Origin: CAYPFY01 sp964410105
GTDB lineage: Bacteria; Bacteroidota; Ignavibacteria; UBA10030; SZUA-254
Direction: 5' to 3'
Length of the DNA stretch: 64,000 nucleotides
Assembly: GCA_964410105.1 (NCBI GenBank)
Contig: CAYPFY010000001.1
Span: forward strand, 62,001-126,000
Positions 42,047 through 50,972 of the stretch are shown here, one piece after another. The notes under the pieces were generated by a model. That model was not told where the DNA came from. It was given only the letters and a program-made list of their open reading frames with translations, and ran no database searches. A program made the translations under genes and the position numbers. Numbering within the stretch: position 1 is the first letter of the stretch; the number at the start of each line of letters is the position of its first letter.

Positions 42047-43976
42047 CCCGGCCGGCGCCCAGGGGGGTCAGCTTCTGGCGCGCATCGAGTTTCCCTCGGA
42101 TCTGCGGACCCTGACGGTTCCGGAGCTCAAGACCGTCTCCGCCGAGGTCAGGGAGTTCCTCATCGACACGATTTCGAAGGTCGGAGGACATCTCGGCGCC
42201 GGCCTGGGAGCGGTCGAGCTGGCCGTGGCGCTCCATTACGTCTTCAACACTCCGGAGGACAAGCTCGTGTGGGACGTAGGACACCAGGCCTACCCGCACA
42301 AAGTCCTGACGGGGCGGAAGAAAAACTTCCACACCATACGCCAGCGGGGGGGGCTCAGTGGGTTCCTCCGCCGATCCGAAAGCATATACGACACCTTCGG
42401 GGCGGGCCACGCCAGCACCGCCCTTTCGGCGGCTCTCGGCATGGCTGCTGCCCGGGATCTGGCGGGCGAGAAGTTCAAGGTCGTGGCGATTGTCGGGGAT
42501 GGCGCGATGACCGGCGGAATGGCCTACGAGGCCATGAACAACGCCGGCCTGCAAAAGCGGAATCTCATCGTGGTCCTGAACGACAATAACATGTCGATCG
42601 CCCCCAATGTATGGGCTCTCTCGAATTATTTTACGGAACTGATCGCCAATCCCTCATACAATAAGTTCAAGGCGAATGTCTGGGATCTGACAGGCAAGCT
42701 CGATACCATCGGCGATCGTATCCGGAAAATTGCCGCCCGGGTTGAAGAGGGGATCAAAGTGGTCATAACGCCCGGGATGCTATTCGAAGCGCTCGGATTC
42801 CGGTATTTCGGACCGGTGAACGGACATAATATCTCCCAGCTGGTAAAGATTTTCCGGGACATTAAGGATCTCCCCGGCCCGATTTTGGTCCACACCATTA
42901 CCCGGAAGGGAAAGGGCTATAAACCCGCGGAAGAGGATATTCAGGCGCTTCACGGAGTGACCCCCTTTGACAAGGTTACCGGGCTTTCTCAGAAGAAAGC
43001 GGACGGGGCGCCGACGTATACAAAAGTGTTCGGGCAGGCCGTCGTCGAGATCGCCAGGGAGAACCCGAAGGTGGTCGGGATTTGCGCCGCCATGCCGGAC
43101 GGGACGGGCCTCGACCAGCTTCAGCAGGTCCTTCCGGAGCGGTTCTTTGATGTCGGCATCGCGGAACAGCACGCCGTTACGTTTGCGGCCGGACTTGCCT
43201 CGCAGGGTTTCACGCCGATCGCAGCCATCTATTCGACGTTTCTCCAGAGAGCGTTTGACCAGATCGTGCATGATGTGGCGATCCAGCGCCTGCACGTCGT
43301 CTTCTGCCTCGACCGCGCAGGCCTGGTGGGAGCCGACGGGCCCACACATCACGGAGTGCTGGATCTGGCATACCTGCGTTGCATACAGGGAATGGTCATC
43401 ATGTCCCCCAAAGACGAGGACGAACTTCGGGACATGGTTTACACGGCGGTGAAGTATACCGGCGGCCCGATCGCCGTTCGTTACCCGCGCGGCAATGGCC
43501 TCGGCGTCCCATTGAAGCCCCGCTTCGCCCAGCTCGTGATCGGACGGGGTGAGATCGTCCGGAAGGGAAGGGATGTCGCGATCCTTGCCCTCGGAATCAT
43601 GGTGCATCATTCGGTGAAGGCGGCAGTGCTCCTGGCGGCCGATGGGATCGACGCCGAAGTCGTGAACATGCGCTTCGCAAAGCCTATCGACGGGGATCTC
43701 GTCGAGGCGATTGCCCGAAGATTCTCCTGCATTATCACGGTGGAGGACCACGTGGTCGACGGCGGGTTCGGGGGGGCGGTCCTCGAGGCGCTTTTTGAAA
43801 AGAGCATCCGCGGCGTACGGGTCAGAGTGCATGGCGTCCCGGATGAATTCATCGAACATGCGGCACCGGCGGAGCTTTACGCGATGCTGAAGCTCGATCC
43901 GCCCGGGATCGCCAGCGTGGTCAGGGATTTCCTCAGGGAAGCGCCCGAAACGGAATCCGTCGAAACACTCGCATAA
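42009..43976 (+). CDS. dxs: 1-deoxy-D-xylulose-5-phosphate synthase
   Basis: First enzyme of the MEP isoprenoid pathway: thiamine-diphosphate-dependent condensation of pyruvate and glyceraldehyde-3-phosphate. It has 655 residues (usual 620-650). The ThDP motif GDGAMTGGMAYEAMNNAG and the substrate motifs DVGHQAYPHK, GFLRRSES, DRAGLVGADGPTHHG and VRYPRGNG are present. The start at ATG 42009 lies inside xseB and gives a slightly long N-terminus (RIEFPSDLRTL begins near residue 25). xseA-xseB-dxs is a common gene order. Confidence 0.95.
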   Translation: METPNSRTGSRNSPAGAQGGQLLARIEFPSDLRTLTVPELKTVSAEVREFLIDTISKVGGHLGAGLGAVELAVALHYVFNTPEDKLVWDVGHQAYPHKVLTGRKKNFHTIRQRGGLSGFLRRSESIYDTFGAGHASTALSAALGMAAARDLAGEKFKVVAIVGDGAMTGGMAYEAMNNAGLQKRNLIVVLNDNNMSIAPNVWALSNYFTELIANPSYNKFKANVWDLTGKLDTIGDRIRKIAARVEEGIKVVITPGMLFEALGFRYFGPVNGHNISQLVKIFRDIKDLPGPILVHTITRKGKGYKPAEEDIQALHGVTPFDKVTGLSQKKADGAPTYTKVFGQAVVEIARENPKVVGICAAMPDGTGLDQLQQVLPERFFDVGIAEQHAVTFAAGLASQGFTPIAAIYSTFLQRAFDQIVHDVAIQRLHVVFCLDRAGLVGADGPTHHGVLDLAYLRCIQGMVIMSPKDEDELRDMVYTAVKYTGGPIAVRYPRGNGLGVPLKPRFAQLVIGRGEIVRKGRDVAILALGIMVHHSVKAAVLLAADGIDAEVVNMRFAKPIDGDLVEAIARRFSCIITVEDHVVDGGFGGAVLEALFEKSIRGVRVRVHGVPDEFIEHAAPAELYAMLKLDPPGIASVVRDFLREAPETESVETLA

Positions 43977-43979
43977 TCT

Positions 43980-44984
43980 ATGGAAAAAGTTCGCCTGGGA
44001 ATAGTCGGGCTCGGATGGGTCTCACAGGTCTTTCACCTCCCGATCTTGTCGAAATTGGACGACGTCGAAGTCGTCGCCGTCTGCGACCGCGATAAATCCC
44101 GTGCAAGGATGATCGCGGAACGCTTCGGACTGCCCCGAGTCTACAATGATTACGAGCAGATGCTGGCGAAGGAAGACCTGGGGGCCATCGATGTCTGTAC
44201 GAGCACCGATGCACACCTTGCCGTCACTCTGGCGGCCCTTGAGGCAGGGAAGGATGTTTTTGTAGAAAAGCCGATCGCGCGCCGGCATACCGAGGCGCTG
44301 CAGATGGCGGAAACGGCCCGTCATCATAAACGGAAACTCATGGTCGGGATGAACAACCGCTTTCGGCCCGATACGATGATCCTGAAGAGTTTTCTCGAAA
44401 AGGGGGAGCTGGGGAAAGTCTATTACATCAGGGCGGGATGGCTAAAAAAGCTTTCTCACACAAACCCCTGGATCACCCAGAAAGAAAAGGCGGGGGGCGG
44501 GGTGTTCCTCGATCTGGGAATTGTGATTCTCGACCTCATCCTCTGGATGCTCGGTTTCCCCCCGGTCCAGCGCGTGAGCGCAAAAACGTACACACAAAAG
44601 ACGAAGAGCGTCGAGGATTCCTGCCTCGTCTTCATGGAGATGAAAAACGGAACCTCCGTCATGCTCGAAACGAGCTGGTCGCTGGAGTCGGACCAGGATT
44701 TCTTCTATTGCGATTTCTTCGGCTCGGAGGGGAGCGCCATGATCAACCCCCTCCGGATCAACAAGCAGCTCCATGGCAGCCTCGTCAATGTCACTCCTGC
44801 AAAATCCGAAACCCCCTCCAACCTTTACAAGAAAAGCTACGAAAACGAGCTGAAACACTTCGTTGGAGCGGTCCGTGAGCTTCACCCGGTGATCTCCAGC
44901 GGTGATGAGGCGGTTCAGCGGATGCGGATCGTCGAAGGAGTCTATGCATCGGCCGCCAAGGGGAGAGAGCTGCGCTTCAAGTGA
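43980..44984 (+). CDS. Gfo/Idh/MocA-family oxidoreductase
   Basis: A 334-residue NAD(P)-dependent oxidoreductase. N-terminal Rossmann motif GIVGLGWVSQVFHLPIL, the family signature VFVEKPIARR near residue 95 (EKP), and a C-terminal alpha/beta domain with a His-containing segment KKLSHTNPWITQKEKAGGG. Substrates in this family are sugars, inositols or related hydroxy compounds; this one is not assignable. It begins 3 bp after dxs, so it is likely in the same transcript. Confidence 0.85.
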   Translation: MEKVRLGIVGLGWVSQVFHLPILSKLDDVEVVAVCDRDKSRARMIAERFGLPRVYNDYEQMLAKEDLGAIDVCTSTDAHLAVTLAALEAGKDVFVEKPIARRHTEALQMAETARHHKRKLMVGMNNRFRPDTMILKSFLEKGELGKVYYIRAGWLKKLSHTNPWITQKEKAGGGVFLDLGIVILDLILWMLGFPPVQRVSAKTYTQKTKSVEDSCLVFMEMKNGTSVMLETSWSLESDQDFFYCDFFGSEGSAMINPLRINKQLHGSLVNVTPAKSETPSNLYKKSYENELKHFVGAVRELHPVISSGDEAVQRMRIVEGVYASAAKGRELRFK

Positions 44985-45002
44985 GCGAGGCGGGGTGATC
45001 TC

Positions 45003-45776
45003 GTGAAGTCCCCTCTCATCGCGCTCCTCTCGGATTTCGGAACGAAAGATTCCTATGTCGCCTCGATGAAAGGGGTCATTCTATCGAAATCGCCCCGTGC
45101 TACGATCATCGATGTCACTCACGAGGTTCATCCGCAGGACGTCACCGAGGCAGCCTTCCTTCTCTGGAGCTCTTACCGGTTTTTTCCGCCGGGCACCATT
45201 TTTGTGTGCGTCGTCGATCCGGGCGTGGGGACGTCCAGGGCTATCCTGTGCGTGCGGCGTGAAAGTTTTTATTTCCTCGCGCCGGATAACGGGCTCCTGA
45301 AATACGTTTTCGCGGCGCCGGGCGGTCCGGGGCAGCGCGTCATTGAGGTCAGGCCGGGAAAAAAGGCGAGCGCCACGTTTCACGGCCGGGATGTGTTCGC
45401 GCCGGCCGCGGCGCACCTGGCAAACGGGAGGAAGATGAGCGAATTGGGGGAACGTGTTTTGCCCCGCTTCGGCAAGGAGCATTTTGCGAGAATTCCCTCC
45501 GCCGGCCGGGGGCCGGTGTCGTGCGAAGTGATCCATATCGATCATTTCGGGAATATTGTCACGAACGTCCGGTATTCCGGCGAAAACTTTCGGCGGTGGA
45601 AGATACGAGTGGGGAGGGGCGTCGTGAAAAGACATGTGCGCACCTATGGCGAGGGGGGACAAGAACCGTTTGCCCTTGAGGGGAGCACGGGGCTCGCGGA
45701 GATTTCCGTAAAGGAAGGAAACGCCGCGGAATGCCTGAAGGCGCGGCTGCACCAAGAACTTATACTTTTCCGATGA
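45003..45776 (+). CDS. SAM hydroxide adenosyltransferase (DUF62 family)
   Basis: A 257-residue enzyme of the fluorinase/chlorinase superfamily that hydrolyses S-adenosylmethionine to adenosine and methionine in characterised members. Motifs: LLSDFGTKDSYVASMKGVI, IIDVTHEVHPQDVTEAAFLL, VCVVDPGVGTSR and HGRDVFAPAAAHLANG. The start is GTG at 45003 with a purine-rich stretch upstream. Its end overlaps ribD by an ATGA junction. Its physiological reason next to riboflavin genes is unknown. Confidence 0.9.
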   Translation: MKSPLIALLSDFGTKDSYVASMKGVILSKSPRATIIDVTHEVHPQDVTEAAFLLWSSYRFFPPGTIFVCVVDPGVGTSRAILCVRRESFYFLAPDNGLLKYVFAAPGGPGQRVIEVRPGKKASATFHGRDVFAPAAAHLANGRKMSELGERVLPRFGKEHFARIPSAGRGPVSCEVIHIDHFGNIVTNVRYSGENFRRWKIRVGRGVVKRHVRTYGEGGQEPFALEGSTGLAEISVKEGNAAECLKARLHQELILFR

Positions 45777-46843
45777 CAAGCGACCGCGCCCTTATGTTCG
45801 AGTGTCTTGCCCTCGCGGAACAGGGAGCGGGATTCGTGAGCCCGAATCCGATGGTGGGGGCGGTGATCGTAAAAAAGGGGAGAGTCATAGCCCGGGGTTT
45901 TCACGAGGAATTCGGCGGGCCGCATGCCGAAGTGAATGCCATCGGTGCCGCGCGCGGGCCGCTCCGGGGCGCGACGCTCTATGTCAATCTCGAACCATGC
46001 CAGTTCACGGGAAAAACTCCTCCCTGCACTGAACTGATAATTTCGTCCGGCATCCGTCGTGTGGTCGTCGGAATGCTCGATCCGAATCCCCGCGTGAGGG
46101 GGCGCGGTATTGCACGGTTGCGCCAGGCAGGGATCCATGTACGAACCGGCATCGCCGAACGGGAGTGCCGGCGCCTGAATGAGTTCTTCGCCAAATACAT
46201 GACGAAAAATGTGCCTTTTGTCGGAATGAAAATTGCCCAGACCCTGGACGGCAAGATCGCCCAGGTGGCTGGGCGCCCCTCGCAGGTGACGAACGACGCC
46301 TCCCGGCGGTTTACGCACCACCTTCGCTCACGGCATGATGCGGTCCTTGTCGGCGCGGGGACTGTGAGGGCGGATAATCCCCGCCTGACAGTGCGCACCG
46401 TTTCGGGTCGGAATCCGATCCCCGTCGTCGTCGATGGAAAATTCCTGACACAGCCGGCCTCACGAATCTACAGCCGCCCGGGAACTATCCTCTATACGGC
46501 GACGCGGTATTCAATGAGGAATCCCCGCAAGCGGCATGCCATGCTCCGGCGAGGGGTCCGTCTGTGCGAGATGGTCTCCGACCGGGCGGGCCGTATCCCC
46601 TTGAAAAGCATCCTCGAACATCTGGGGGCGTCCGGGATAGCGTCTCTCCTTATCGAGGGGGGCGCAGCGACTTTTTCGGAATGGCTTGGAGAGAAGGCAG
46701 TGGATAAGCTTTACGTCCTCCTTGCCCCCAAGATCTTCGGCAGCGGACTACCGGCTCTTGGCGGGGTGACGGATTGCAAGCTCTCAGGCGTAACATACCG
46801 AAATCTGGAGGGCGACCTTCTTGTGCAGGGTTACTTGCAATAA
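45773..46843 (+). CDS. ribD: Bifunctional riboflavin deaminase/reductase
   Basis: A 356-residue two-domain enzyme for steps two and three of riboflavin synthesis. The start is ATG 45773, overlapping the previous stop. The N-terminal deaminase has VSPNPMVGAVIV, GPHAEVNAI (zinc His and catalytic Glu) and EPCQFTGKTPPC (zinc cysteines). The C-terminal reductase has KIAQTLDGKIA, DAVLVGAGTVRADNPRLTVR and LIEGGAATFSEWL. Riboflavin synthase follows 25 bp later; ribBA and ribH are not nearby. No FMN riboswitch is seen, in line with its position inside an operon. Confidence 0.95.
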   Translation: MTSDRALMFECLALAEQGAGFVSPNPMVGAVIVKKGRVIARGFHEEFGGPHAEVNAIGAARGPLRGATLYVNLEPCQFTGKTPPCTELIISSGIRRVVVGMLDPNPRVRGRGIARLRQAGIHVRTGIAERECRRLNEFFAKYMTKNVPFVGMKIAQTLDGKIAQVAGRPSQVTNDASRRFTHHLRSRHDAVLVGAGTVRADNPRLTVRTVSGRNPIPVVVDGKFLTQPASRIYSRPGTILYTATRYSMRNPRKRHAMLRRGVRLCEMVSDRAGRIPLKSILEHLGASGIASLLIEGGAATFSEWLGEKAVDKLYVLLAPKIFGSGLPALGGVTDCKLSGVTYRNLEGDLLVQGYLQ

Positions 46844-46868
46844 TAGCAAATAAGCTGTATCGTTTAGG

Positions 46869-47513
46869 ATGTTTACAGGGATCATCGAAGAAATTGGATC
46901 GGTTGCGTCCGTGCGAAAAGCAGGCGGGGGAGTGCGCCTGGGTGTCAGCGCGGCCAGGTCGTCCCTGGAACTGGCCGTGAACGACAGCATCGCGGTCAAC
47001 GGCGTCTGCCTGACGGTCGTAGAAGCCAGGGGGAAGACGTTTCAGGTTCTTGCGGTCGAAGAAACCCTCAAGAAGACCAATCTGGGAGCACTCAAGAAAG
47101 GAAGCTCCGTCAATCTGGAACTTCCCATGAAGTTAAGCGAGCGGCTCGGCGGTCACCTCGTTTTGGGCCATGTGGATACGGTCGCAAGGATTGAAGGGGT
47201 CGAAGCTCGTGAAACGAGCAAGGTTTTTTCAATAAAGGTACCGCCCGCTTTTTTGAAATATGTCGTTCCGGTCGGTTCTATCGCGGTCGACGGCGTGAGC
47301 CTCACTGTGGCGGAGCTAGAGGATGATCTGGCAAGATTTTCGATAATTCCCCATACCCTTTCCCACACGATTTTTGGCTCCCGGGGCCGTGGAGACGAGG
47401 TGAATCTGGAGTTTGATATTCTGGGAAAATACGTCGAGCGCCTGGCCGGCGGAGGATCTCTACAGGGTGGACAGAAGTTAACGGAACAGGCGCTGCGCGA
47501 ATCGGGATACTGA
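46869..47513 (+). CDS. ribE: Riboflavin synthase alpha subunit
   Basis: A 214-residue enzyme that dismutates two lumazine molecules to riboflavin. Its start MFTGIIEEIGSVASV and the two lumazine-binding halves (NDSIAVNGVCLTVVEARG, and PVGSIAVDGVSLTVAELEDD) show the internal duplication. GGHLVLGHVD is the conserved motif of the first half. Length matches trimeric bacterial enzymes. The unknown protein gene starts 2 bp after its stop. Confidence 0.95.
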   Translation: MFTGIIEEIGSVASVRKAGGGVRLGVSAARSSLELAVNDSIAVNGVCLTVVEARGKTFQVLAVEETLKKTNLGALKKGSSVNLELPMKLSERLGGHLVLGHVDTVARIEGVEARETSKVFSIKVPPAFLKYVVPVGSIAVDGVSLTVAELEDDLARFSIIPHTLSHTIFGSRGRGDEVNLEFDILGKYVERLAGGGSLQGGQKLTEQALRESGY

Positions 47514-47515
47514 GG

Positions 47516-48280
47516 ATGGCACGAAAAATTTATTATAAAATCGTCGATGACGGGCGGAACATGATTTCCGACGGGGAATGGGAAAAAATCTCCCGTCTTC
47601 AGCACTGGTACAACTCGGAATTCATGTGGACGGCGGGACGCCTGACTCTGAAGATGTATGCCGTTTTTCCGAATCCGGAGGGGGGAGATGCGGATAAACT
47701 CTGGCACAAGATCATGCTGCGGAGGCAGGAGCTGGAAGAGGGGGGGATGTCGGAGAATGAAGCGATCCGCGCGCTTGTCGCCGAGGGGCTGGTCATCGCG
47801 CAAAAGGGAGGATATTATGACAAGTGTATAGCGAGCGGGTTCACGCGCGTCGCCGGGAACGAGTTCAACTCCTATCTGGTCTGCGATTTTCTGATCAAAG
47901 TGTCGCGGGTGGCGGAAAACGCGGCCATCGATGTTTACGACGAGGGGGAATTCATCAAAGCCCACCAGGTGAGGTTGCGCAGGGGGGACGTGATACTCTC
48001 GGTAAGGGACGAATCAAAGCGGTGGTTTTATGATGGCATGGTCAAACACCGGCACGCATTCGCGATCGTCGACTCGGGAAAGTACGACAATTATCCCCGC
48101 TTTCAATCGACGATTCTTGATTTCAACGACAAGACTTTCGAGGAGAAACTCGGAATTCTGAGGAACTGGAACTGGCTCGGCTTCGAGAATAATTTCGATC
48201 TCAACGGGGACGACATCCAGGGATCAGACCTGAACCAGAAGGTGGACCGGTTCATCCTGGAAGATTTTTTGAAAATGTAA
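47516..48280 (+). CDS. Conserved-looking protein of unknown function
   Basis: A 254-residue soluble protein with no signal peptide or membrane helix. It is acidic and aromatic, with segments such as LQHWYNSEFMWTAGRLTLKM, SRVAENAAIDVYDEGEFIKA and NWNWLGFENNFDLNGDD. I recognise no enzymatic motif. It follows ribE by 2 bp and its 3' end carries the secG promoter. The tight spacing suggests co-expression with the riboflavin genes. Its composition is not that of a spurious frame. Confidence 0.6.
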   Translation: MARKIYYKIVDDGRNMISDGEWEKISRLQHWYNSEFMWTAGRLTLKMYAVFPNPEGGDADKLWHKIMLRRQELEEGGMSENEAIRALVAEGLVIAQKGGYYDKCIASGFTRVAGNEFNSYLVCDFLIKVSRVAENAAIDVYDEGEFIKAHQVRLRRGDVILSVRDESKRWFYDGMVKHRHAFAIVDSGKYDNYPRFQSTILDFNDKTFEEKLGILRNWNWLGFENNFDLNGDDIQGSDLNQKVDRFILEDFLKM

Positions 48281-48297
48281 GGGGAATTTCGTACCTT
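48269..48297 (+). promoter_or_regulatory. Sigma-70-type promoter of secG
   Basis: TTGAAA (48269-48274), 17 bp, TACCTT (48292-48297), 25 bp before the ATG. The -35 box lies in the end of the upstream gene. Confidence 0.45.
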
Positions 48298-48322
48298 AAA
48301 AACTCATATTCCTGAGGGCGTT

Positions 48323-48673
48323 ATGATGTACGGACTTCTCGTTACCGTTGAAATTATCGTCAGTATTCTCCTCATCATCGTAGTTTTGATGCAGTCGAGC
48401 AAGGGGGGAGGGCTCGCCGGGTCGCTTGGCGGGGGTTCGATGGGTACCGTTTTCGGGGTGCGCCGGACCGCCGATTTCCTGAGCAAGGCGACAATGTATT
48501 TGGCCGCCCTTTTTGTCTTTCTCTGCATCGTCATCAATATCTTTTTCCTGCCAGGAAAAGGGGGGGCTGGAGAGAGCGTCATCCAGCGAGGCGGTAATGC
48601 GGCAGGTCCGAGGCCGCTGCCCCCGCCAAGCCAGCAGCAGCAACCCGCTGCCACGCCAAAGCAGCCTAAATGA
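48323..48673 (+). CDS. secG: Preprotein translocase subunit SecG
   Basis: A 116-residue membrane component of the SecYEG channel. Two hydrophobic helices (about 3-24 and 50-72) flank the glycine-rich cytoplasmic loop QSSKGGGLAGSLGGGSMGTV, and FGVRRTADFLSKAT is the family signature. The tail is rich in P and Q. Two ATG codons occur in a row at the start. tRNA-Lys begins 7 bp after its stop, a common secG-tRNA arrangement. Confidence 0.93.
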   Translation: MMYGLLVTVEIIVSILLIIVVLMQSSKGGGLAGSLGGGSMGTVFGVRRTADFLSKATMYLAALFVFLCIVINIFFLPGKGGAGESVIQRGGNAAGPRPLPPPSQQQQPAATPKQPK

Positions 48674-48680
48674 TCCCGCT

Positions 48681-48753
<73 letters not shown>

Positions 48754-49307
48754 CATTCAATCCTTAAAGTTGGATACTTCTCGTACTGCGTAAGTCCCCT
48801 GAAGACCGTTTTTGCCCGCGTTGAAACAAAATTTTAGCGTAAGCGCGAGAATTAGTGAAAAGCGTCACCGATTGCTCGTTTTATCCCTCCTGAGACTCTC
48901 CCAAGAATCCTCCGAAATGATCCACGTTCTTTAACACCTCCGCGGTACCCCCTAAGTTGGCTGAGTCGTGGCAGGCGCATTCTTCCGGCTCCAATCTTTT
49001 CTCGATTTACCCGATATTCCCTTCCGCGTCGCTGAAGACCTGAGAACGCCACGATTCTGACAAATCCTGCAGCGAGTCTGTCCCATTCGTGACATTGGAA
49101 GGGATCCTCGCAAATATTTTCTTTCCAATCTTTGTGGTTCTCATCACATGCCGTGCGTGCACTCACGGTCGCATTAATCTGGAGGCACTACATTGAACTC
49201 ACCTCTCGTGTTGTTCGCGGTTTTCTGATCTGTCAATAGTGATTCTCCAGCGTTTTACGGCAGGCACCATCTGACAGTAATTTTATTCTTTATAAGGAGA
49301 AGTTCTC
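48754..49307. other. Intergenic stretch between tRNA-Lys and pilin-like copy 4
   Basis: About 550 bp without a convincing gene. A 104-codon minus-strand frame (48852-49166) is rich in Arg, has no recognisable domain and no good RBS, so I leave it out. The promoter of pilin-like copy 4 must be here; only a weak candidate (TTACGG, 17 bp, TAATTT before 49290) was seen, and no sigma-54 consensus. Confidence 0.5.
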
Positions 49308-49688
49308 ATGGGACAGCAACAGCTCTTGCTGATTATCCTGGGCGTGATCATCGTCGGCATCGCGGTCGGGGTCGGTATAAGTCAGTTTAGCGCGGCAAGC
49401 TCACAGTCTAATAAAGACGGGGTTACCTCCGCTCTGATAAACCTTGGCGCGAACGCCTACCAGTATAAGATCCGCCCGACTACCCTTGGGGGAGGGAGCA
49501 ATTCGTACTCAGGTTTCATCGCTCCATCGAAGATGACCATCGACCAGAATGGCACCTATCTCGTCCTGGGGAGTCCCTCGGCTGCGCAAATACAGCTTCA
49601 GGGCACCTCATTGATGAATTCTGCCTGGAAAGCAACCTGCAGCGTTGATTCGACAGGCCGGACATCGTTCGTCTATACCGGCTGGTAG
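49308..49688 (+). CDS. Pilin-like small protein, copy 4
   Basis: A 126-residue member of the MGQQQ family, 8.9 kb from copy 3, with RBS AAGGAG. The first 19 residues match copy 1 (MGQQQLLLIILGVIIVGIA), as do NKDGVTS and the KIRPTTLGGGSNSY block; the middle of the domain diverges (PSKMTIDQNGTYLVLGSPS). It ends in FVYTGW. A small membrane protein gene follows 39 bp downstream. Function is inferred only as for the other copies. Confidence 0.6.
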   Translation: MGQQQLLLIILGVIIVGIAVGVGISQFSAASSQSNKDGVTSALINLGANAYQYKIRPTTLGGGSNSYSGFIAPSKMTIDQNGTYLVLGSPSAAQIQLQGTSLMNSAWKATCSVDSTGRTSFVYTGW

Positions 49689-49727
49689 GTCAGGACCATA
49701 CGGCCATCAGACTGAGGAATTAGCATC

Positions 49728-49946
49728 ATGAAACCCCAGGATTTTCTTGTCATCCTTGGAGTTATTCTCGCAGCTTTCATAATTTTCTTCGCTAATTCGA
49801 AGGCCGGGAAGCCCAAGGTCCCGCGTGGGAGGCAGGAACAGTGGAGACTGAGTGAAGACGCGGCTCATACAGACACGAGCCAGAAGCACGATATCACCGG
49901 TCTCCAAAGCGAGACTCAGCAGGCCTTCGAACCCAGTTCGCCCTAA
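49728..49946 (+). CDS. Small single-pass membrane protein
   Basis: A 72-residue protein with one N-terminal membrane helix (DFLVILGVILAAFIIFF, about 5-21) and a hydrophilic, Gln- and Ser-rich tail. It is preceded by a weak ribosome-binding site (GAGGAATTAG) and lies 39 bp after pilin-like copy 4, so the two are probably co-transcribed. The helix resembles that of the pilin-like family in placement but not in sequence. No known family recognised. Confidence 0.5.
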   Translation: MKPQDFLVILGVILAAFIIFFANSKAGKPKVPRGRQEQWRLSEDAAHTDTSQKHDITGLQSETQQAFEPSSP

Positions 49947-49985
49947 AACCTTGTGTTTCACCCCCGCGTTCGTTAGATTCAGGGG

Positions 49986-50972
49986 GTGGAAATCTCTCAG
50001 AAATCTCCCCTCGACCAGGGGATTAAATCTCCTCCCGCCGACGAGTACCGGATGCTCCGGACTTCAGCGGGGCTCTTACGACGCCCGAAGTCCGATGTTC
50101 TCTCCCTTCGGGGTCGGGAAAGCCTTGACCTGCTCAACCGTCTCTCCACAAACGCCCTTGACGGCCTTCTCCCGGGTCAATCGGCAAGAACAATTCTTAC
50201 AACCGAAAAGGCAAAAATAGTCGATTTCGTCACCGTTATCTCCAGGGACGACGAGCTCCTCGTCATGACATCCGTCGGCAATGCCCCGGCAGTAATGGCC
50301 TGGATGCAAAAGTACGTGATAATGGAAGAGATTGAGATCAGAGATGTAAGCCATGGTTACTCAACGAGCATTTTGATCGGACCGGAAGCTCCTTCTACCA
50401 TAAAATGTCTCGACCCGGCGCTTGGTGAGCAGGGATCGCCGGAGAAACCTATGGTCATGTCGCTCGAAGAGACCTGGCGACTGCCCGCCTATACAATCCT
50501 GAGCCCCGCAGGGAGTGCGCCAGAGATTTCGCACATTAACCAGGTTTCGGATGAAACCTACGAAATGGTGAGGATCGAAGAGGGGATTCCTGAGTTTCCC
50601 AAAGAGCTCTCCCTCGAGGTCAATCCGCTCGAGGCAAACCTTCTGCCGTTCGTGAGTTTCACGAAAGGTTGCTATATCGGCCAGGAAGTTATCGCCCGGA
50701 TCGATTCCCACAAAAACCTGCAGAGGAGACTTAGGGGGTTGACTGTCGAATGCAAACCTGACAACGTCATTCCCGCCGGGAGCAGGGTATCTCAGTCGGG
50801 TCAGGAAATCGGATGGTTGACAAGTTTCTGCTGGTCGTATGGCATGGAGGCCGGGATCGCGCTGGGATATGTCCGGACCGGTGTCGCCGGCAGGGAGGTG
50901 GGGATCGCGGCGGGGAATGACATACTAAGGGCCGAGATATGCGACATTCCCTTTCCCGTCCGCCGATGGTAA
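49986..50972 (+). CDS. ygfZ: YgfZ/GcvT-domain folate-binding protein
   Basis: A 328-residue protein of the GcvT/YgfZ superfamily. YgfZ helps mature certain Fe-S enzymes using folate. The diagnostic motif KGCYIGQEVIARID is present near residue 230, with NRLSTNALDGLLPGQ and TEKAKIVDFVTVI in the N-terminal half. The start is GTG at 49986 after a run of G. The SDR gene overlaps its end by 34 bp. The absence of other glycine-cleavage genes fits YgfZ rather than GcvT. Confidence 0.85.
   Translation: MEISQKSPLDQGIKSPPADEYRMLRTSAGLLRRPKSDVLSLRGRESLDLLNRLSTNALDGLLPGQSARTILTTEKAKIVDFVTVISRDDELLVMTSVGNAPAVMAWMQKYVIMEEIEIRDVSHGYSTSILIGPEAPSTIKCLDPALGEQGSPEKPMVMSLEETWRLPAYTILSPAGSAPEISHINQVSDETYEMVRIEEGIPEFPKELSLEVNPLEANLLPFVSFTKGCYIGQEVIARIDSHKNLQRRLRGLTVECKPDNVIPAGSRVSQSGQEIGWLTSFCWSYGMEAGIALGYVRTGVAGREVGIAAGNDILRAEICDIPFPVRRW

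Noticed and set aside
48852..49166. A 104-codon minus-strand frame between tRNA-Lys and pilin-like copy 4.
   Set aside because: Arg-rich, no domain, no convincing start signal; looks like an accidental frame in non-coding DNA.
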